A stretch of DNA of 64,000 nucleotides from Myroides sp. WP-1 (lineage in GTDB: Bacteria > Bacteroidota > Bacteroidia > Flavobacteriales > Flavobacteriaceae): the NCBI RefSeq assembly GCF_014145635.1, contig NZ_JACHTC010000006.1, forward strand, positions 1-64,000, in the 5' to 3' direction. Each line of letters opens with the position of its first letter. Position 1 is the stretch's first letter. Positions 1 through 9,078 of this stretch are shown here, in pieces. Made by a program: the position numbers and the translations under genes. Under the pieces are notes generated by a model. It did not search any database. It was given only the letters and a program-made list of their open reading frames with translations, and had not been told where the DNA came from.

Positions 1-826
1 TAACGTAATCATATGCATAACCCACGCGCAATTGAGGAGTAACGCGGTAGTTGATCATTCCGCCAATAGCATCCTCTAAGCGGTAACTAAGCCCTGCCTC
101 GATCTTGTTCTGATACATCACATTAACGTTCAAATCAAACGATACAGGTGAGTTCATCGCGTATTTAATCATCGTCGAGGGCTTTAATTTCCAGTCCTGA
201 TCTAAATCAAATACATAACCCCCATTCAAGTACATGTGTATCTCGCGTTGTCCAAAGTCTTTTCCGTCGTAATTCAAGTAGTATTCCTTAATTAAATTCG
301 GTACTCCCAAACCAACGTAGTATTTATCCGTATAGTAGTACGCTCCAATTCCCGCATTAAAAAGCGTCGACTTGCTATCTGCACCAAATGCAGGGTCAGC
401 GGGATCTAAGGTATACCCATTTCCTACTTTAGAAAACAAATCGGCACTGTGAAACGTTGCACCGGCTTTTACCCCTAACGCTAATTTATGCACGCCGCCT
501 AACTCCAAAGTATATGAAAAATCTCCGTAGATATTGTTCTCCGTTACTGGACCAATGCGGTCATTGATAAAAGACAACCCAACTCCAACTTTCTTACCCA
601 CGCGACTGTTGATAAAAAACGTTCCCGTTTGTGGAGCGCCATCAAAGCCTGCCCATTGTTTGCGGTACAAAGCTCCCATGGATACAGCGTCTTTGGATCC
701 AGCATACGCAGGATTGACAACACTCATGTTGTACATGTATTGGGTGTATTGAGGATTTTGTTGGGCTTGTGTATCTAAACTACTAAGCACGCTCAATAGT
801 CCTAATGTTAAATATATTTTTCTCAT
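1..826 (-). CDS. PorP/SprF family type IX secretion membrane protein (partial, C-terminus cut by window edge)
   Basis: The gene reads leftward from an ATG at 824-826 and stays open to the window edge, giving about 275 codons. It starts with a signal peptide (MRKIYLTLGLLSVLSS, cleavage near TQA-QQ) followed by the family hallmark QNPQYTQYMYN and NPAYAG. The remainder is rich in alternating aromatic and glycine residues, as expected for an outer-membrane beta-barrel. PorP/SprF proteins act in type IX secretion and surface attachment and commonly sit directly after genes for proteins with a gliding-motility-type C-terminal signal. That is the case here, with a gap of about 60 bp after the large adhesin. 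I infer that this copy serves as the dedicated partner of that adhesin. The C-terminal strands are outside the window. Confidence 0.88.
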   Translation of the reverse strand, partial: MRKIYLTLGLLSVLSSLDTQAQQNPQYTQYMYNMSVVNPAYAGSKDAVSMGALYRKQWAGFDGAPQTGTFFINSRVGKKVGVGLSFINDRIGPVTENNIYGDFSYTLELGGVHKLALGVKAGATFHSADLFSKVGNGYTLDPADPAFGADSKSTLFNAGIGAYYYTDKYYVGLGVPNLIKEYYLNYDGKDFGQREIHMYLNGGYVFDLDQDWKLKPSTMIKYAMNSPVSFDLNVNVMYQNKIEAGLSYRLEDAIGGMINYRVTPQLRVGYAYDYV

Positions 827-886
827 ATACGTTATACTTGTTTATTGAGAATCAACTGTGTGTTGCCACACAGTTGATTGCTACTA

Positions 887-3800
887 TTAATAATTAAGTT
901 GTACCCAACCTGTTCTGACTTTTCCGTTAGAAACAACTACATAATAATATGTTCCTACTGGGAGCAATTTATCAGAATTGTTCTGTCCAAACCATTCCTT
1001 CTTATACCCTAATCCGTGTGAGTAAACCTCAACACCGTTACGGTTAAAGATTTGAATCTTCGAAATTCCGTGATTACTCAAATCAAAAGTATCGTTTATT
1101 CCATCGCCATTTGGTGAAATACCCTTCGGAATTGGACAATCTATATAATCGACTGTAAAACTGTGTTCAGCATCACAGAACACCTTACTTGTACCATTAA
1201 CTGCATAAACATAAATCTTTCTTGGTTCAAGGATTCGCTCTCCTGGCATCAGCTCTTCTCCTTGAGCATTAGGGGCTGTAAAATAGCGATTATTTTCCGA
1301 CAAAGCAGGTAATACATATACCTCACACTCCATGACAACATCTTGAATTTTGTCCACCTCTGCAGCAGCATAAACCGTAATATCGACTGGAGCATCCCAT
1401 TTACATCCCTGACTACCTGTTCGTTGTACATATAAAACGCTATCTCCAATTACGTCATAAACATCGCCTCCTTTATACATTGTTCCCTGTCCGTTTGGTT
1501 GACTATAATAAACTTCACCTTCTAATAGGTTAGGCAACACAACGCTTTCACAGCCCTCTTGTTTTCCTAACTTTGTAGGTTGAACAGGAGCCACGCGAAT
1601 TGCTTTAAAGCTCACTGTTTTACTACACTTGGTTGTGAGGTTTGTCACTTTTACGTATACAAGAAGTTCTCCTGTCACTTCCACGATATCAAGTACAGGC
1701 GTTTTAAATTCTGGGTCTGCAAAGTACTCTACGGTATACTTATCCATACTTCCTTCTCCCAAATCAGCAAAAACAAGCGCTTTATTCTCTGAAATATCAA
1801 TCAACACCTTACCTTCATCTTCAAAACTTCCACAGGTATAAACATTTGGTAAAGAGGCTACATCAAAGTCTTCTTTCAAGAAATTGAACTCACGCTCAAT
1901 AACAAGATTATTATCCCCACAAGTTTCATACACTGCTCTAGCAACATAGTTTACCGATTCTGTAATAACAACATCAATTTCACTTTCTGTTGAATACTCT
2001 TCTCCGTTTTTATACCATTTAAAATCTACAGAAGTGTCACCGTCAGGCATAAAACGCCAAGCCTCATTTGAAGCATTCCATGCCCCCGTATTGCGTTCTG
2101 GAGGGGCAATTCCCACTGTACCATCCTCATTTTGGATTCCTATTAGCCCTTTTCCACTGTTCATCGAACTACAGTATTTTCTATTTTTCACATAGACTTC
2201 AATAATATTGGTTCCTTCATACAGCACAATTTGAGTTGTTGTTGTTGAGCCTTCAATATCGTTTTCATCGAATCCACAACTAAACATTCCCATGTGGTAC
2301 ATATTAAATACCAAAGCACGACATGGAGCAGCCCCTAAAATTTGATAGTTCACAGAATAATCATCTGGCGAATCAGAAGGATCCGCATCTTGCATGATTC
2401 CGTGAATAGCAGCCATAAATGGAGCATTATCAGCCGTAGATGGATAAGGTACTGGTTGATTTACACTGTATGCGCTATATGATCCGGGTTCAACCCTTCC
2501 TCCTTCAACTTCTCCTTCAATACTAAACGTAATGGCACCATTCGTTGAAATCAAGATTTTATCATAGTTTATTCCATAGAAACAGAAATTAAAACCAAGG
2601 TCAATAACATCAGACCATTCGTCATCTTGTGTTAGGTCAATGGCATCTCCACCAAAGAATGGGAAAGGAGGATCATAAGGAATTGATTCTACGGTATATC
2701 TATCCGTCTTTTTAATATCAAAATAATTGGCCACTAAAGTCTGATTTACAGGACCATCTTGGCAAATCAAATAGTCAAATTTTTCATTTTTCGGCCACTC
2801 TACTGGGCCTTCATCGATATCTGCACACATTGGAGGCAAGAAATTCGAATATTGAATTGGTCCATACCACACACCTAAACTCTCGTCATCGCCTTCTCCA
2901 CAAATTGGGCGAACATAGTATTCAAAATATTCACCTTGTGGAACATTCTCGATAATATATTCTGGCGTTCCTTCAACAATGACACCTGTAGTTGCCAAAT
3001 AATCGGGACGACCTGCTCCCTGTTGTTGTGTAATCACCTGCCAACGAGTTTCAGTTCCCTTAGGCGTCCATGATAATATAAAGTCGTCTGTACGGCGGAT
3101 AAGTTCTGCCGTAGCATCCGTCACCGCAGGACAACTTGAATAGTCAATATTTATATTATCTATTGCTGCTGGTGGTTGTACTCCTTTCTCATAATCGTTC
3201 TTCCACTCCAATACAATTCGAATCACTTGACCTTGATTAGCGCGAACATCAATAGCAGCACCTTCTCTTTTGAAGCGGTCTGAATCGCCATAAAACGGCA
3301 TTCCTACTAAAACGTTCTCATCGTTCAACGTCAGTGCTGATCCTCGAGATGGGAAAGTTGTTACGGGAACTTTTACAATTCGGAAAAAGTCAACCCCTTT
3401 ACCTCTCTTAATCTCTCCCATATTTTTCCAATCATACGTTAAGAGCAATTCCTCAGCATCATCTGGAACTAAGATATCGCGATAAGCATGCGCGACCGAG
3501 TATGCTCCTGTATCATAGGTGTGTGTTCTTCCTCCATCTTGAGATACGATCATAGACATCGTCCCTCCATTATTTACAACTCCACTAACAATCCAAGAAT
3601 TAGAAGCTCTATTCACTGTCCATTCGCTATGATTTTCTTCAAAACCATCGATATACGGAACTTCTCCAGGTACTTGTGATGTTAATACTTTGATTGGACC
3701 AACCCAATAACTCTTACTTGAAGTAGAACAAACAGAACGAATCCAAAAATAATATCCGGTATTTGATCTCAAATTGGGAATTGTAAATGGACTCGCAGTT

Positions 3801-6253
3801 GTAGTATGTGTAACCACTGTTGTATTTGTCGGAATTGTCGGTTGTTCTGATACGTAAATATCATAACTTGTAGCTCCTGGAACTGTATTCCAACTCACTT
3901 GAGCTGTTGTCTGTGCAGTGTTACCAACTCTAAAGTTTGTTGGACTAGCACATGTTTTAACAGTGATGTTCAAATTATCTATCGCAGCAGGTGGCTGTGT
4001 TCCACCAGAATTATCGTTTTTCCATTCGATGATAATACGTCTTCTTTGTCCTTGTACTGCTGCAACATTTCCAACGGCTGATCCCGCTCTAAATACGTTG
4101 TTTCCATAGTAATCCACACCTAACTTTACACCGTTAGCTGTAGTTGTATTTACTCCTATACTAGGAAAATAAGAAACTGGAGTCATCCAAACTCTGAAAT
4201 TATCTGTTCCTGTTCGGGCACCAGCTCCTGAACCCACGTTGTCATAGTCATTCGCTGGATCACTTCCTTCTCCCATTCCTATCCAATCAAAACGCACTTC
4301 AATCTCAGTTGCGTCATCTGGAATGATAATATCTTTATAAACATGAGAAACTTGGGCTGTTCCTATTGAATATTTATTTGATACCCCTTCATCATTACTA
4401 ATATATAAGCTTTTTGTTCCTCCATTATGAACAGCGGTACCGATGAACCAAAGATTTTTTTCTCCATTTTCAAAACCAAAGGTAGGATTATTCTCAAATT
4501 CTTCACTATATGGTAATGCAACAGGAACTAATCCAGTTTTAACCTTCAATGGTCTTTTAGACCATTCACTTCGATCTCCACTTGTACAGATTGTTCGCAT
4601 AAATACATAATAGTATGTATTCTCGTCTAATCCAGTTATTTCAGCTGTTATAACATCTTGATCAAAAGCTCCTGTGATAACAGTATCCTCTGTTGGAGGA
4701 GTTGGATCTGTTGTTAAATAATACTCTGATCCATTATTCGTTGAACCAGTTAAAAAATTCCATCCCAACGTAAAAGAAGACTCCGTAACATTGGTTCCAT
4801 TTAAGGCAAGTGGCATATAACACTCCGGACTCTCTATGGTTGCTAATTGCAATTGAGGTACGTATTTATACACATTAGAAGCTGATCCTGAAGTAGCAAT
4901 AACAGGACTTAATGCACTATCTGTATATTTCAAAATTCCTCTATTTTCTGTAGTGGCAAAGGTTCTAAACTTAGCACCCGAACTATAACTAGGACTATCT
5001 TCAAATACTGCTAAGACCAAATTGCTTACTCCATCCCATACAAAAGGTTCATCTAATTGAATCTCTATCCAACGTCCAGCAGGTAAACTTAAATCAACCT
5101 CTCCTGAAAAAACTTGTCCTAAGCTTTCATGTGCTACCCAAGAAGAAGCTGTAGTACTTGCAAAATTAGCTTGGGTCGAATTCCCCATAAAGACAGTCCA
5201 ACTGTTGTACGTTTCTGGATCAGATCCTCCGTCTGCATAATACAATCTTATTTTGTCTACCAAACGACGATCTCCGACAGCAGCGGCTACCTCTTCAGTT
5301 GTGTAAATCATCTGAGAATAATTCGATCCATAAAAAGTATAAATAGGTAGGTAATCATTCGTTGTTGTACCTGAACCGATAGCCCCCGCTAGACCTGTTC
5401 GAACAGCTATAGCACTTGAAAAAGAAGTTGTTTCCGTTGCACAAATTGGGCGAACATACAAGGAATAAGCAGTATCCTCGGTTAAACCCGTTACTGCAAT
5501 AGGCATCGTACTTAAATCAGTAACCGTTGCTGAAGCAGCTAATCCTGTTGCTCCAGAACCTGCAGCACCTGATGAACGCACTTCATACTCTAGGCTCTGC
5601 ATGGCAGTTGCATAAGGTACCGTAAAATTAAACCTAGTTGCTCCTATGGTTTCAATCACTGCACTTGCTGGGGGGCAAGTAGCTTCTGCACCAAACGATA
5701 ATTTAATGTTTGGCCTTGTAGTTGCCGCATCTAAATTAACCGTTGGAGGGGCATAATCTGTACGAGCGAAAAAGTGCATATTCTCGGCAGTTGTCGCATG
5801 AACTCCATACGAGGAACCACCGCCACCACCACCATAATTCGTCTCTACTAAAACGAGTAGATTTTTCGCTCCACCAGTATAATTAAAAGAAGGAAAAATA
5901 GTTTGACTAACAAAACCAGTACTGCTTGGATTAAAAACACCATCATACACTAGCGTCGCTCCAGTGATAAAAGTATCCCAATTAGCAGCAATAAGCGTAC
6001 TTGATTCGACCTCTTTTAAAAATATCCGAATTGGTCTTGCTTCCTCTAAGTAGCTAACATTCCATGCCAAGCTATTGATAAATCCTGTCTGATTGATCTC
6101 CGCTGCTGTATATAAAGCAGCAGAACGTTCAAAACCATACGAAGCTCCGAAGGGATATCGCTCTCGTGAGGTTCCTTGTCCTATCGTTACATCTTGTCCA
6201 TACATCCAAGAGATGCTAAACAAGAAAACAAATAGCATTGTAATTCTTTTCAT
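887..6253 (-). CDS. Large T9SS-secreted multidomain adhesin with fibronectin type III domains and gliding-motility C-terminal domain
   Basis: This 1788-residue protein has a signal peptide (MKRITMLFVFLFSISWMYGQ) and a type B T9SS sorting domain in the last ~83 residues, beginning CPIPKGISPNGDGINDTFDL and ending in the usual short aromatic tail. The body carries several fibronectin type III-like modules, recognisable by phrases such as TAYSLYVRPIC, YYYVFMRTICTSGD and GYYFWIRSVCS. Two related beta-sandwich modules occur, marked by HNGGTKSLYIS/NNGGTMSMIVS and the shared PPAAIDN motif. Cysteine-containing linkers join the modules. The protein should be exported by Sec, then by T9SS, and anchored at the cell surface. 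It is followed on the same strand by a PorP/SprF gene, the classic pairing for this sorting-domain type. Ligand and function cannot be read from sequence. Confidence 0.88.
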   Translation of the reverse strand: MKRITMLFVFLFSISWMYGQDVTIGQGTSRERYPFGASYGFERSAALYTAAEINQTGFINSLAWNVSYLEEARPIRIFLKEVESSTLIAANWDTFITGATLVYDGVFNPSSTGFVSQTIFPSFNYTGGAKNLLVLVETNYGGGGGGSSYGVHATTAENMHFFARTDYAPPTVNLDAATTRPNIKLSFGAEATCPPASAVIETIGATRFNFTVPYATAMQSLEYEVRSSGAAGSGATGLAASATVTDLSTMPIAVTGLTEDTAYSLYVRPICATETTSFSSAIAVRTGLAGAIGSGTTTNDYLPIYTFYGSNYSQMIYTTEEVAAAVGDRRLVDKIRLYYADGGSDPETYNSWTVFMGNSTQANFASTTASSWVAHESLGQVFSGEVDLSLPAGRWIEIQLDEPFVWDGVSNLVLAVFEDSPSYSSGAKFRTFATTENRGILKYTDSALSPVIATSGSASNVYKYVPQLQLATIESPECYMPLALNGTNVTESSFTLGWNFLTGSTNNGSEYYLTTDPTPPTEDTVITGAFDQDVITAEITGLDENTYYYVFMRTICTSGDRSEWSKRPLKVKTGLVPVALPYSEEFENNPTFGFENGEKNLWFIGTAVHNGGTKSLYISNDEGVSNKYSIGTAQVSHVYKDIIIPDDATEIEVRFDWIGMGEGSDPANDYDNVGSGAGARTGTDNFRVWMTPVSYFPSIGVNTTTANGVKLGVDYYGNNVFRAGSAVGNVAAVQGQRRRIIIEWKNDNSGGTQPPAAIDNLNITVKTCASPTNFRVGNTAQTTAQVSWNTVPGATSYDIYVSEQPTIPTNTTVVTHTTTASPFTIPNLRSNTGYYFWIRSVCSTSSKSYWVGPIKVLTSQVPGEVPYIDGFEENHSEWTVNRASNSWIVSGVVNNGGTMSMIVSQDGGRTHTYDTGAYSVAHAYRDILVPDDAEELLLTYDWKNMGEIKRGKGVDFFRIVKVPVTTFPSRGSALTLNDENVLVGMPFYGDSDRFKREGAAIDVRANQGQVIRIVLEWKNDYEKGVQPPAAIDNINIDYSSCPAVTDATAELIRRTDDFILSWTPKGTETRWQVITQQQGAGRPDYLATTGVIVEGTPEYIIENVPQGEYFEYYVRPICGEGDDESLGVWYGPIQYSNFLPPMCADIDEGPVEWPKNEKFDYLICQDGPVNQTLVANYFDIKKTDRYTVESIPYDPPFPFFGGDAIDLTQDDEWSDVIDLGFNFCFYGINYDKILISTNGAITFSIEGEVEGGRVEPGSYSAYSVNQPVPYPSTADNAPFMAAIHGIMQDADPSDSPDDYSVNYQILGAAPCRALVFNMYHMGMFSCGFDENDIEGSTTTTQIVLYEGTNIIEVYVKNRKYCSSMNSGKGLIGIQNEDGTVGIAPPERNTGAWNASNEAWRFMPDGDTSVDFKWYKNGEEYSTESEIDVVITESVNYVARAVYETCGDNNLVIEREFNFLKEDFDVASLPNVYTCGSFEDEGKVLIDISENKALVFADLGEGSMDKYTVEYFADPEFKTPVLDIVEVTGELLVYVKVTNLTTKCSKTVSFKAIRVAPVQPTKLGKQEGCESVVLPNLLEGEVYYSQPNGQGTMYKGGDVYDVIGDSVLYVQRTGSQGCKWDAPVDITVYAAAEVDKIQDVVMECEVYVLPALSENNRYFTAPNAQGEELMPGERILEPRKIYVYAVNGTSKVFCDAEHSFTVDYIDCPIPKGISPNGDGINDTFDLSNHGISKIQIFNRNGVEVYSHGLGYKKEWFGQNNSDKLLPVGTYYYVVVSNGKVRTGWVQLNY

Positions 6254-6281
6254 ACATTATAAGTTTTGGGTTCATTAGGAC

Positions 6282-6289
6282 CAAATATA
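6282..6289 (-). promoter_or_regulatory. Putative Bacteroidetes -7 element for the adhesin-porP unit
   Basis: Reading leftward, TATATTTG matches the TAnnTTTG -7 consensus about 30 bp before the adhesin start. A clear -33 TTTG is not visible at the expected distance, so this rests on one element only. Confidence 0.45.
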
Positions 6290-6509
6290 TGCTATTTATT
6301 ATATTAAATTTAACAGAAAATCTTGATTATTGAATTAATCTACTAAATAACCCTCTTTTTGAGTATAAATTCATTTTATACTCAATAAAAATTAACTATT
6401 TATTACGTATAAAACAAGGTGATTTTACTAATATTCACAAATTTATATCTCTAAATAGAGAAAAAATCAAACAATTAAACAACTAAACCCTTAAGCCATA
6501 TTTTTTTAC

Positions 6510-6517
6510 TAATTTTG
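6510..6517 (+). promoter_or_regulatory. Putative -7 element for hflX
   Basis: TAATTTTG matches TAnnTTTG and lies 20 bp before the hflX start codon. The rest of the 284-bp divergent interval is plain AT-rich DNA. Confidence 0.45.
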
Positions 6518-6537
6518 TTACCATAGACAATATATAT

Positions 6538-7773
6538 ATGATTGAAAGAGAAGAAATAAATTTTGAAAGATCTGTCATTGTAGGGATTATCAATAGAGAT
6601 CAAGATGAAGCGAAATTAAATGAGTACTTGGATGAGCTTGAGTTTTTAACGATAACCGCAGGTGGGGAGGTCCACAAGCGTTTTAGTCAAAAGCTTGATC
6701 AGCCTAATCCAAAGACCTTTTTGGGAACAGGAAAGATGGAGGAAATCAAATATTATATTGTCGAACACGACATTCACACCGTAATATTTGACGATGAATT
6801 GTCACCTGCACAACAAAAGAACATTTCGCGTCTATTAGACTGTAAGGTTCTAGACCGCACGAATTTGATTTTAGATATTTTTGCACAACGCGCTCAAACT
6901 TCTTATGCGAGAACACAAGTTGAATTAGCTCAATTCCAATATTTACTTCCGCGCTTGGCGGGGATGTGGACGCACTTGGAAAGACAGCGTGGGGGAATTG
7001 GAATGCGTGGTCCTGGGGAGACAGAGATCGAGACGGATAGACGAATTGTTCGCGATCGCATCACCTTGTTGCGCGAAAAACTAAAGGTGATTGACAAGCA
7101 AATGGCTTCTCAACGCAGCAACCGTGGAGCTATGGTTCGAGTGGCTCTTGTAGGGTATACCAACGTAGGTAAATCAACCTTAATGAATGCTATCGGAAAA
7201 AGTGAGGTCTTTGTTGAAAATAAGTTGTTTGCCACTTTAGACACAACCGTTCGAAAAATTGTCATTGGCAATTTGCCGTTTCTTCTTTCGGATACAGTTG
7301 GTTTTATACGCAAGTTACCTACGCAACTGGTAGAGTCGTTCAAGAGTACCTTAGACGAAGTACGCGAGGCAGATTTACTCTTACACGTTGTTGATATTTC
7401 ACACCATGATTTTGAAGATCACATTGCTTCTGTCAACGAAATTCTGAAAGACATCAAAAGTGATGACAAACCGACCATTATGGTGTTCAACAAAATTGAC
7501 GCTTATCATCCAGAAGTAATTGCTGAAGACGATTTAATGACCGAACGCACTTCGCGTCATTATTCTATAGATGAGTGGAAAAAAACTTGGATGGGTAAAG
7601 TAGGTCCTGAAAATGCCATTTTCATCTCGGCAACGAATAAGGAAAACTTTGAAGAGTTCAGAAAAACAGTGTACGAAGCTGTTCGACAAATTCACATTAC
7701 CAGATTTCCGTATAATAATTTCTTGTATCCAGATTTTGACCATTTGATTGAAAATGAAGAAGATAAAATTTAA
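6538..7773 (+). CDS. hflX: GTPase HflX
   Basis: This 411-residue protein has the full HflX architecture. An N-terminal nucleotide-binding domain carries the glycine-rich RGGIGMRGPGETEIE motif near residues 151-165, followed by a coiled linker. The TRAFAC GTPase domain then shows G1 GYTNVGKST at 206-214, G3 DTVGF at 252-256 and G4 NKID at 318-321. HflX binds the 50S subunit and splits or rescues stalled and heat-damaged ribosomes. Length and motifs are complete, and the ATG at 6538 follows a good -7 element. It appears monocistronic, because the next gene downstream has its own leader and terminator. Confidence 0.96.
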   Translation: MIEREEINFERSVIVGIINRDQDEAKLNEYLDELEFLTITAGGEVHKRFSQKLDQPNPKTFLGTGKMEEIKYYIVEHDIHTVIFDDELSPAQQKNISRLLDCKVLDRTNLILDIFAQRAQTSYARTQVELAQFQYLLPRLAGMWTHLERQRGGIGMRGPGETEIETDRRIVRDRITLLREKLKVIDKQMASQRSNRGAMVRVALVGYTNVGKSTLMNAIGKSEVFVENKLFATLDTTVRKIVIGNLPFLLSDTVGFIRKLPTQLVESFKSTLDEVREADLLLHVVDISHHDFEDHIASVNEILKDIKSDDKPTIMVFNKIDAYHPEVIAEDDLMTERTSRHYSIDEWKKTWMGKVGPENAIFISATNKENFEEFRKTVYEAVRQIHITRFPYNNFLYPDFDHLIENEEDKI

Positions 7774-7845
7774 CTTTTATTTTAGACCGCAGCAAAGATA
7801 AAATTTAGTACTTTTATTCTTCCGTTAAACAAACGCCAATTCGTT

Positions 7846-7941
7846 ATGCTTATCACACACGTAGTAAATAATAATTTCTCTTCTAATTTGAATTGCATCT
7901 GCACTTCGAAGGGGAATTTCTATGGATCAAGGATAAGCTAA
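7846..7941 (+). CDS. Asn-rich leader peptide of asnA (putative attenuator peptide)
   Basis: A 31-codon reading frame starts at ATG 7846 and stops at TAA 7939-7941. It encodes MLITHVVNNNFSSNLNCICT followed by SKGNFYGSRIS. Six of 31 residues are asparagine (positions 8, 9, 10, 14, 16 and 24), including a run of three. The gene that follows after a terminator hairpin is asparagine synthetase. This arrangement is that of a ribosome-mediated attenuator, in which stalling at Asn codons would prevent the terminator from forming. The peptide is too short for routine gene finders. Seen: frame, Asn content and terminator. Inferred: the regulatory role. Confidence 0.65.
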   Translation: MLITHVVNNNFSSNLNCICTSKGNFYGSRIS

Positions 7942-7967
7942 TTATTATATTATTTATTCAACGTTTC

Positions 7968-7997
7968 AAGGCTCCTCATTCGAGGGGCCTTTTTTTA
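7968..7997 (+). terminator. Intrinsic terminator between the leader peptide and asnA (attenuator hairpin)
   Basis: A 10-bp stem (AAGGCTCCTC at 7968-7977 and GAGGGGCCTT at 7982-7991, one G-T pair, loop ATTC) is followed by a T-run. It ends only ~30 bp before the asnA start and lies ~195 bp after hflX, so its position fits attenuation of asnA better than hflX termination. The 5' arm region (CTCC and TTCG within 7973-7982) can alternatively pair with CGAAGGGG at 7907-7914 inside the leader frame, which would be the antiterminator. Confidence 0.75.
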
Positions 7998-8025
7998 TTT
8001 ATAACCTTTAATACCCAGTACAATT

Positions 8026-9027
8026 ATGCCTAAAAAAGAAATTTTACAGACTGAAAAATCAATTGCTCTAATTAAACAAACCTTTGCTTCTAAGTTGAGT
8101 GCAAACTTAAACTTGTATCCTATTTCATCTCCCATGCTCGTAAATGAAGGTACTGGGATAAACGACGACTTAAATGGTGTAGAAAAAGCGGTGTCATTTC
8201 CTGTAAAATTCTTATCAAATAATGCTGTAATTGTACATTCACTAGCCAAGTGGAAGAGAATTCGCTTACAAGAGCTTGAACTGTCTTTATATGAGGGAAT
8301 TTTAACAGACATGCGTGCCATACGTGCAGATGAAGATTACAGTCCTATTCACTCCATCTACGTGGACCAATGGGATTGGGAACTGAGAATAGCCTCACAC
8401 AACCGTTGTTTGAGCTATTTAAAGGCGATTGTACGCAATATTTATCTTTCGATAAAGGAAACGGAAGCACACCTTTGGCAAGAGCTAAATATAGCGCCAA
8501 TACTGCCTCCTACCATTTCGTTTATACACGCTGAACAATTGTTACAGCTGTATCCAACACTGACGCCAAAAGAAAGAGAACAAGCCATCACTAAAGAACA
8601 TCAAGCTGTATTTTTAATTGGCGTCGGACATCCCTTGTCTGATGGATTACCGCATGATAGTCGTGCTTCAGACTATGACGATTGGAGCACAGCTACAGAA
8701 GATGGATACAAAGGTTTAAATGGGGATTTACTTGTTTGGCATCCTGTTTTGGAACAAGCGATAGAATTGAGTTCCATGGGCATACGCGTAGACAAAACAA
8801 CCCTAAAACATCAGTTGGAAATGACACAAACAACAAGTCGAACAAACTTACTATACCATCAACTCGTTCTCAACGAACAAGTTCCGTTGAGTATTGGTGG
8901 GGGCATTGGTCAGTCACGGTTGTGTATGTTTCTCTTGAGAAAGAAGCACATTGGCGAAGTACAGGCTAGTTTATGGCCGGATCAAGCGAGAAGAAAGGCT
9001 GAACAAGAAGGAATAAGTTTTCTATAA
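8026..9027 (+). CDS. asnA: Aspartate-ammonia ligase (asparagine synthetase A)
   Basis: AsnA makes asparagine from aspartate, ammonia and ATP in the cytoplasm. The 333-residue length is typical, and the class II aminoacyl-tRNA synthetase-like fold is recognisable. Visible signatures are YPISSPMLVNEGTGINDDL, VHSLAKWKR, the YVDQWDWE segment and, near the C-terminus, LSIGGGIGQSRLCMFLL. The ATG at 8026 lies just past a terminator hairpin. An Asn-rich leader peptide precedes it, which suggests repression when charged tRNA-Asn is plentiful. It is transcribed alone and ends at a strong bidirectional terminator facing the SUF genes. Confidence 0.96.
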   Translation: MPKKEILQTEKSIALIKQTFASKLSANLNLYPISSPMLVNEGTGINDDLNGVEKAVSFPVKFLSNNAVIVHSLAKWKRIRLQELELSLYEGILTDMRAIRADEDYSPIHSIYVDQWDWELRIASHNRCLSYLKAIVRNIYLSIKETEAHLWQELNIAPILPPTISFIHAEQLLQLYPTLTPKEREQAITKEHQAVFLIGVGHPLSDGLPHDSRASDYDDWSTATEDGYKGLNGDLLVWHPVLEQAIELSSMGIRVDKTTLKHQLEMTQTTSRTNLLYHQLVLNEQVPLSIGGGIGQSRLCMFLLRKKHIGEVQASLWPDQARRKAEQEGISFL

Positions 9028-9030
9028 TAA

Positions 9031-9060
9031 AAAAAGATCGAGCAAATGCTCGATCTTTTT
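9031..9060. terminator. Bidirectional terminator between asnA and the DUF3078 gene
   Basis: A perfect 13-bp stem (AAAAAGATCGAGC, loop AAAT, GCTCGATCTTTTT) has A and T tracts on both sides, so it can stop transcription from both convergent units. Confidence 0.9.
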
Positions 9061-9078
9061 TTATATAGTAGTTGTTGA

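Noticed and set aside
8682..8969. 95-residue plus-strand frame inside asnA
   Set aside because: It is an out-of-frame shadow of asnA with no independent signal.
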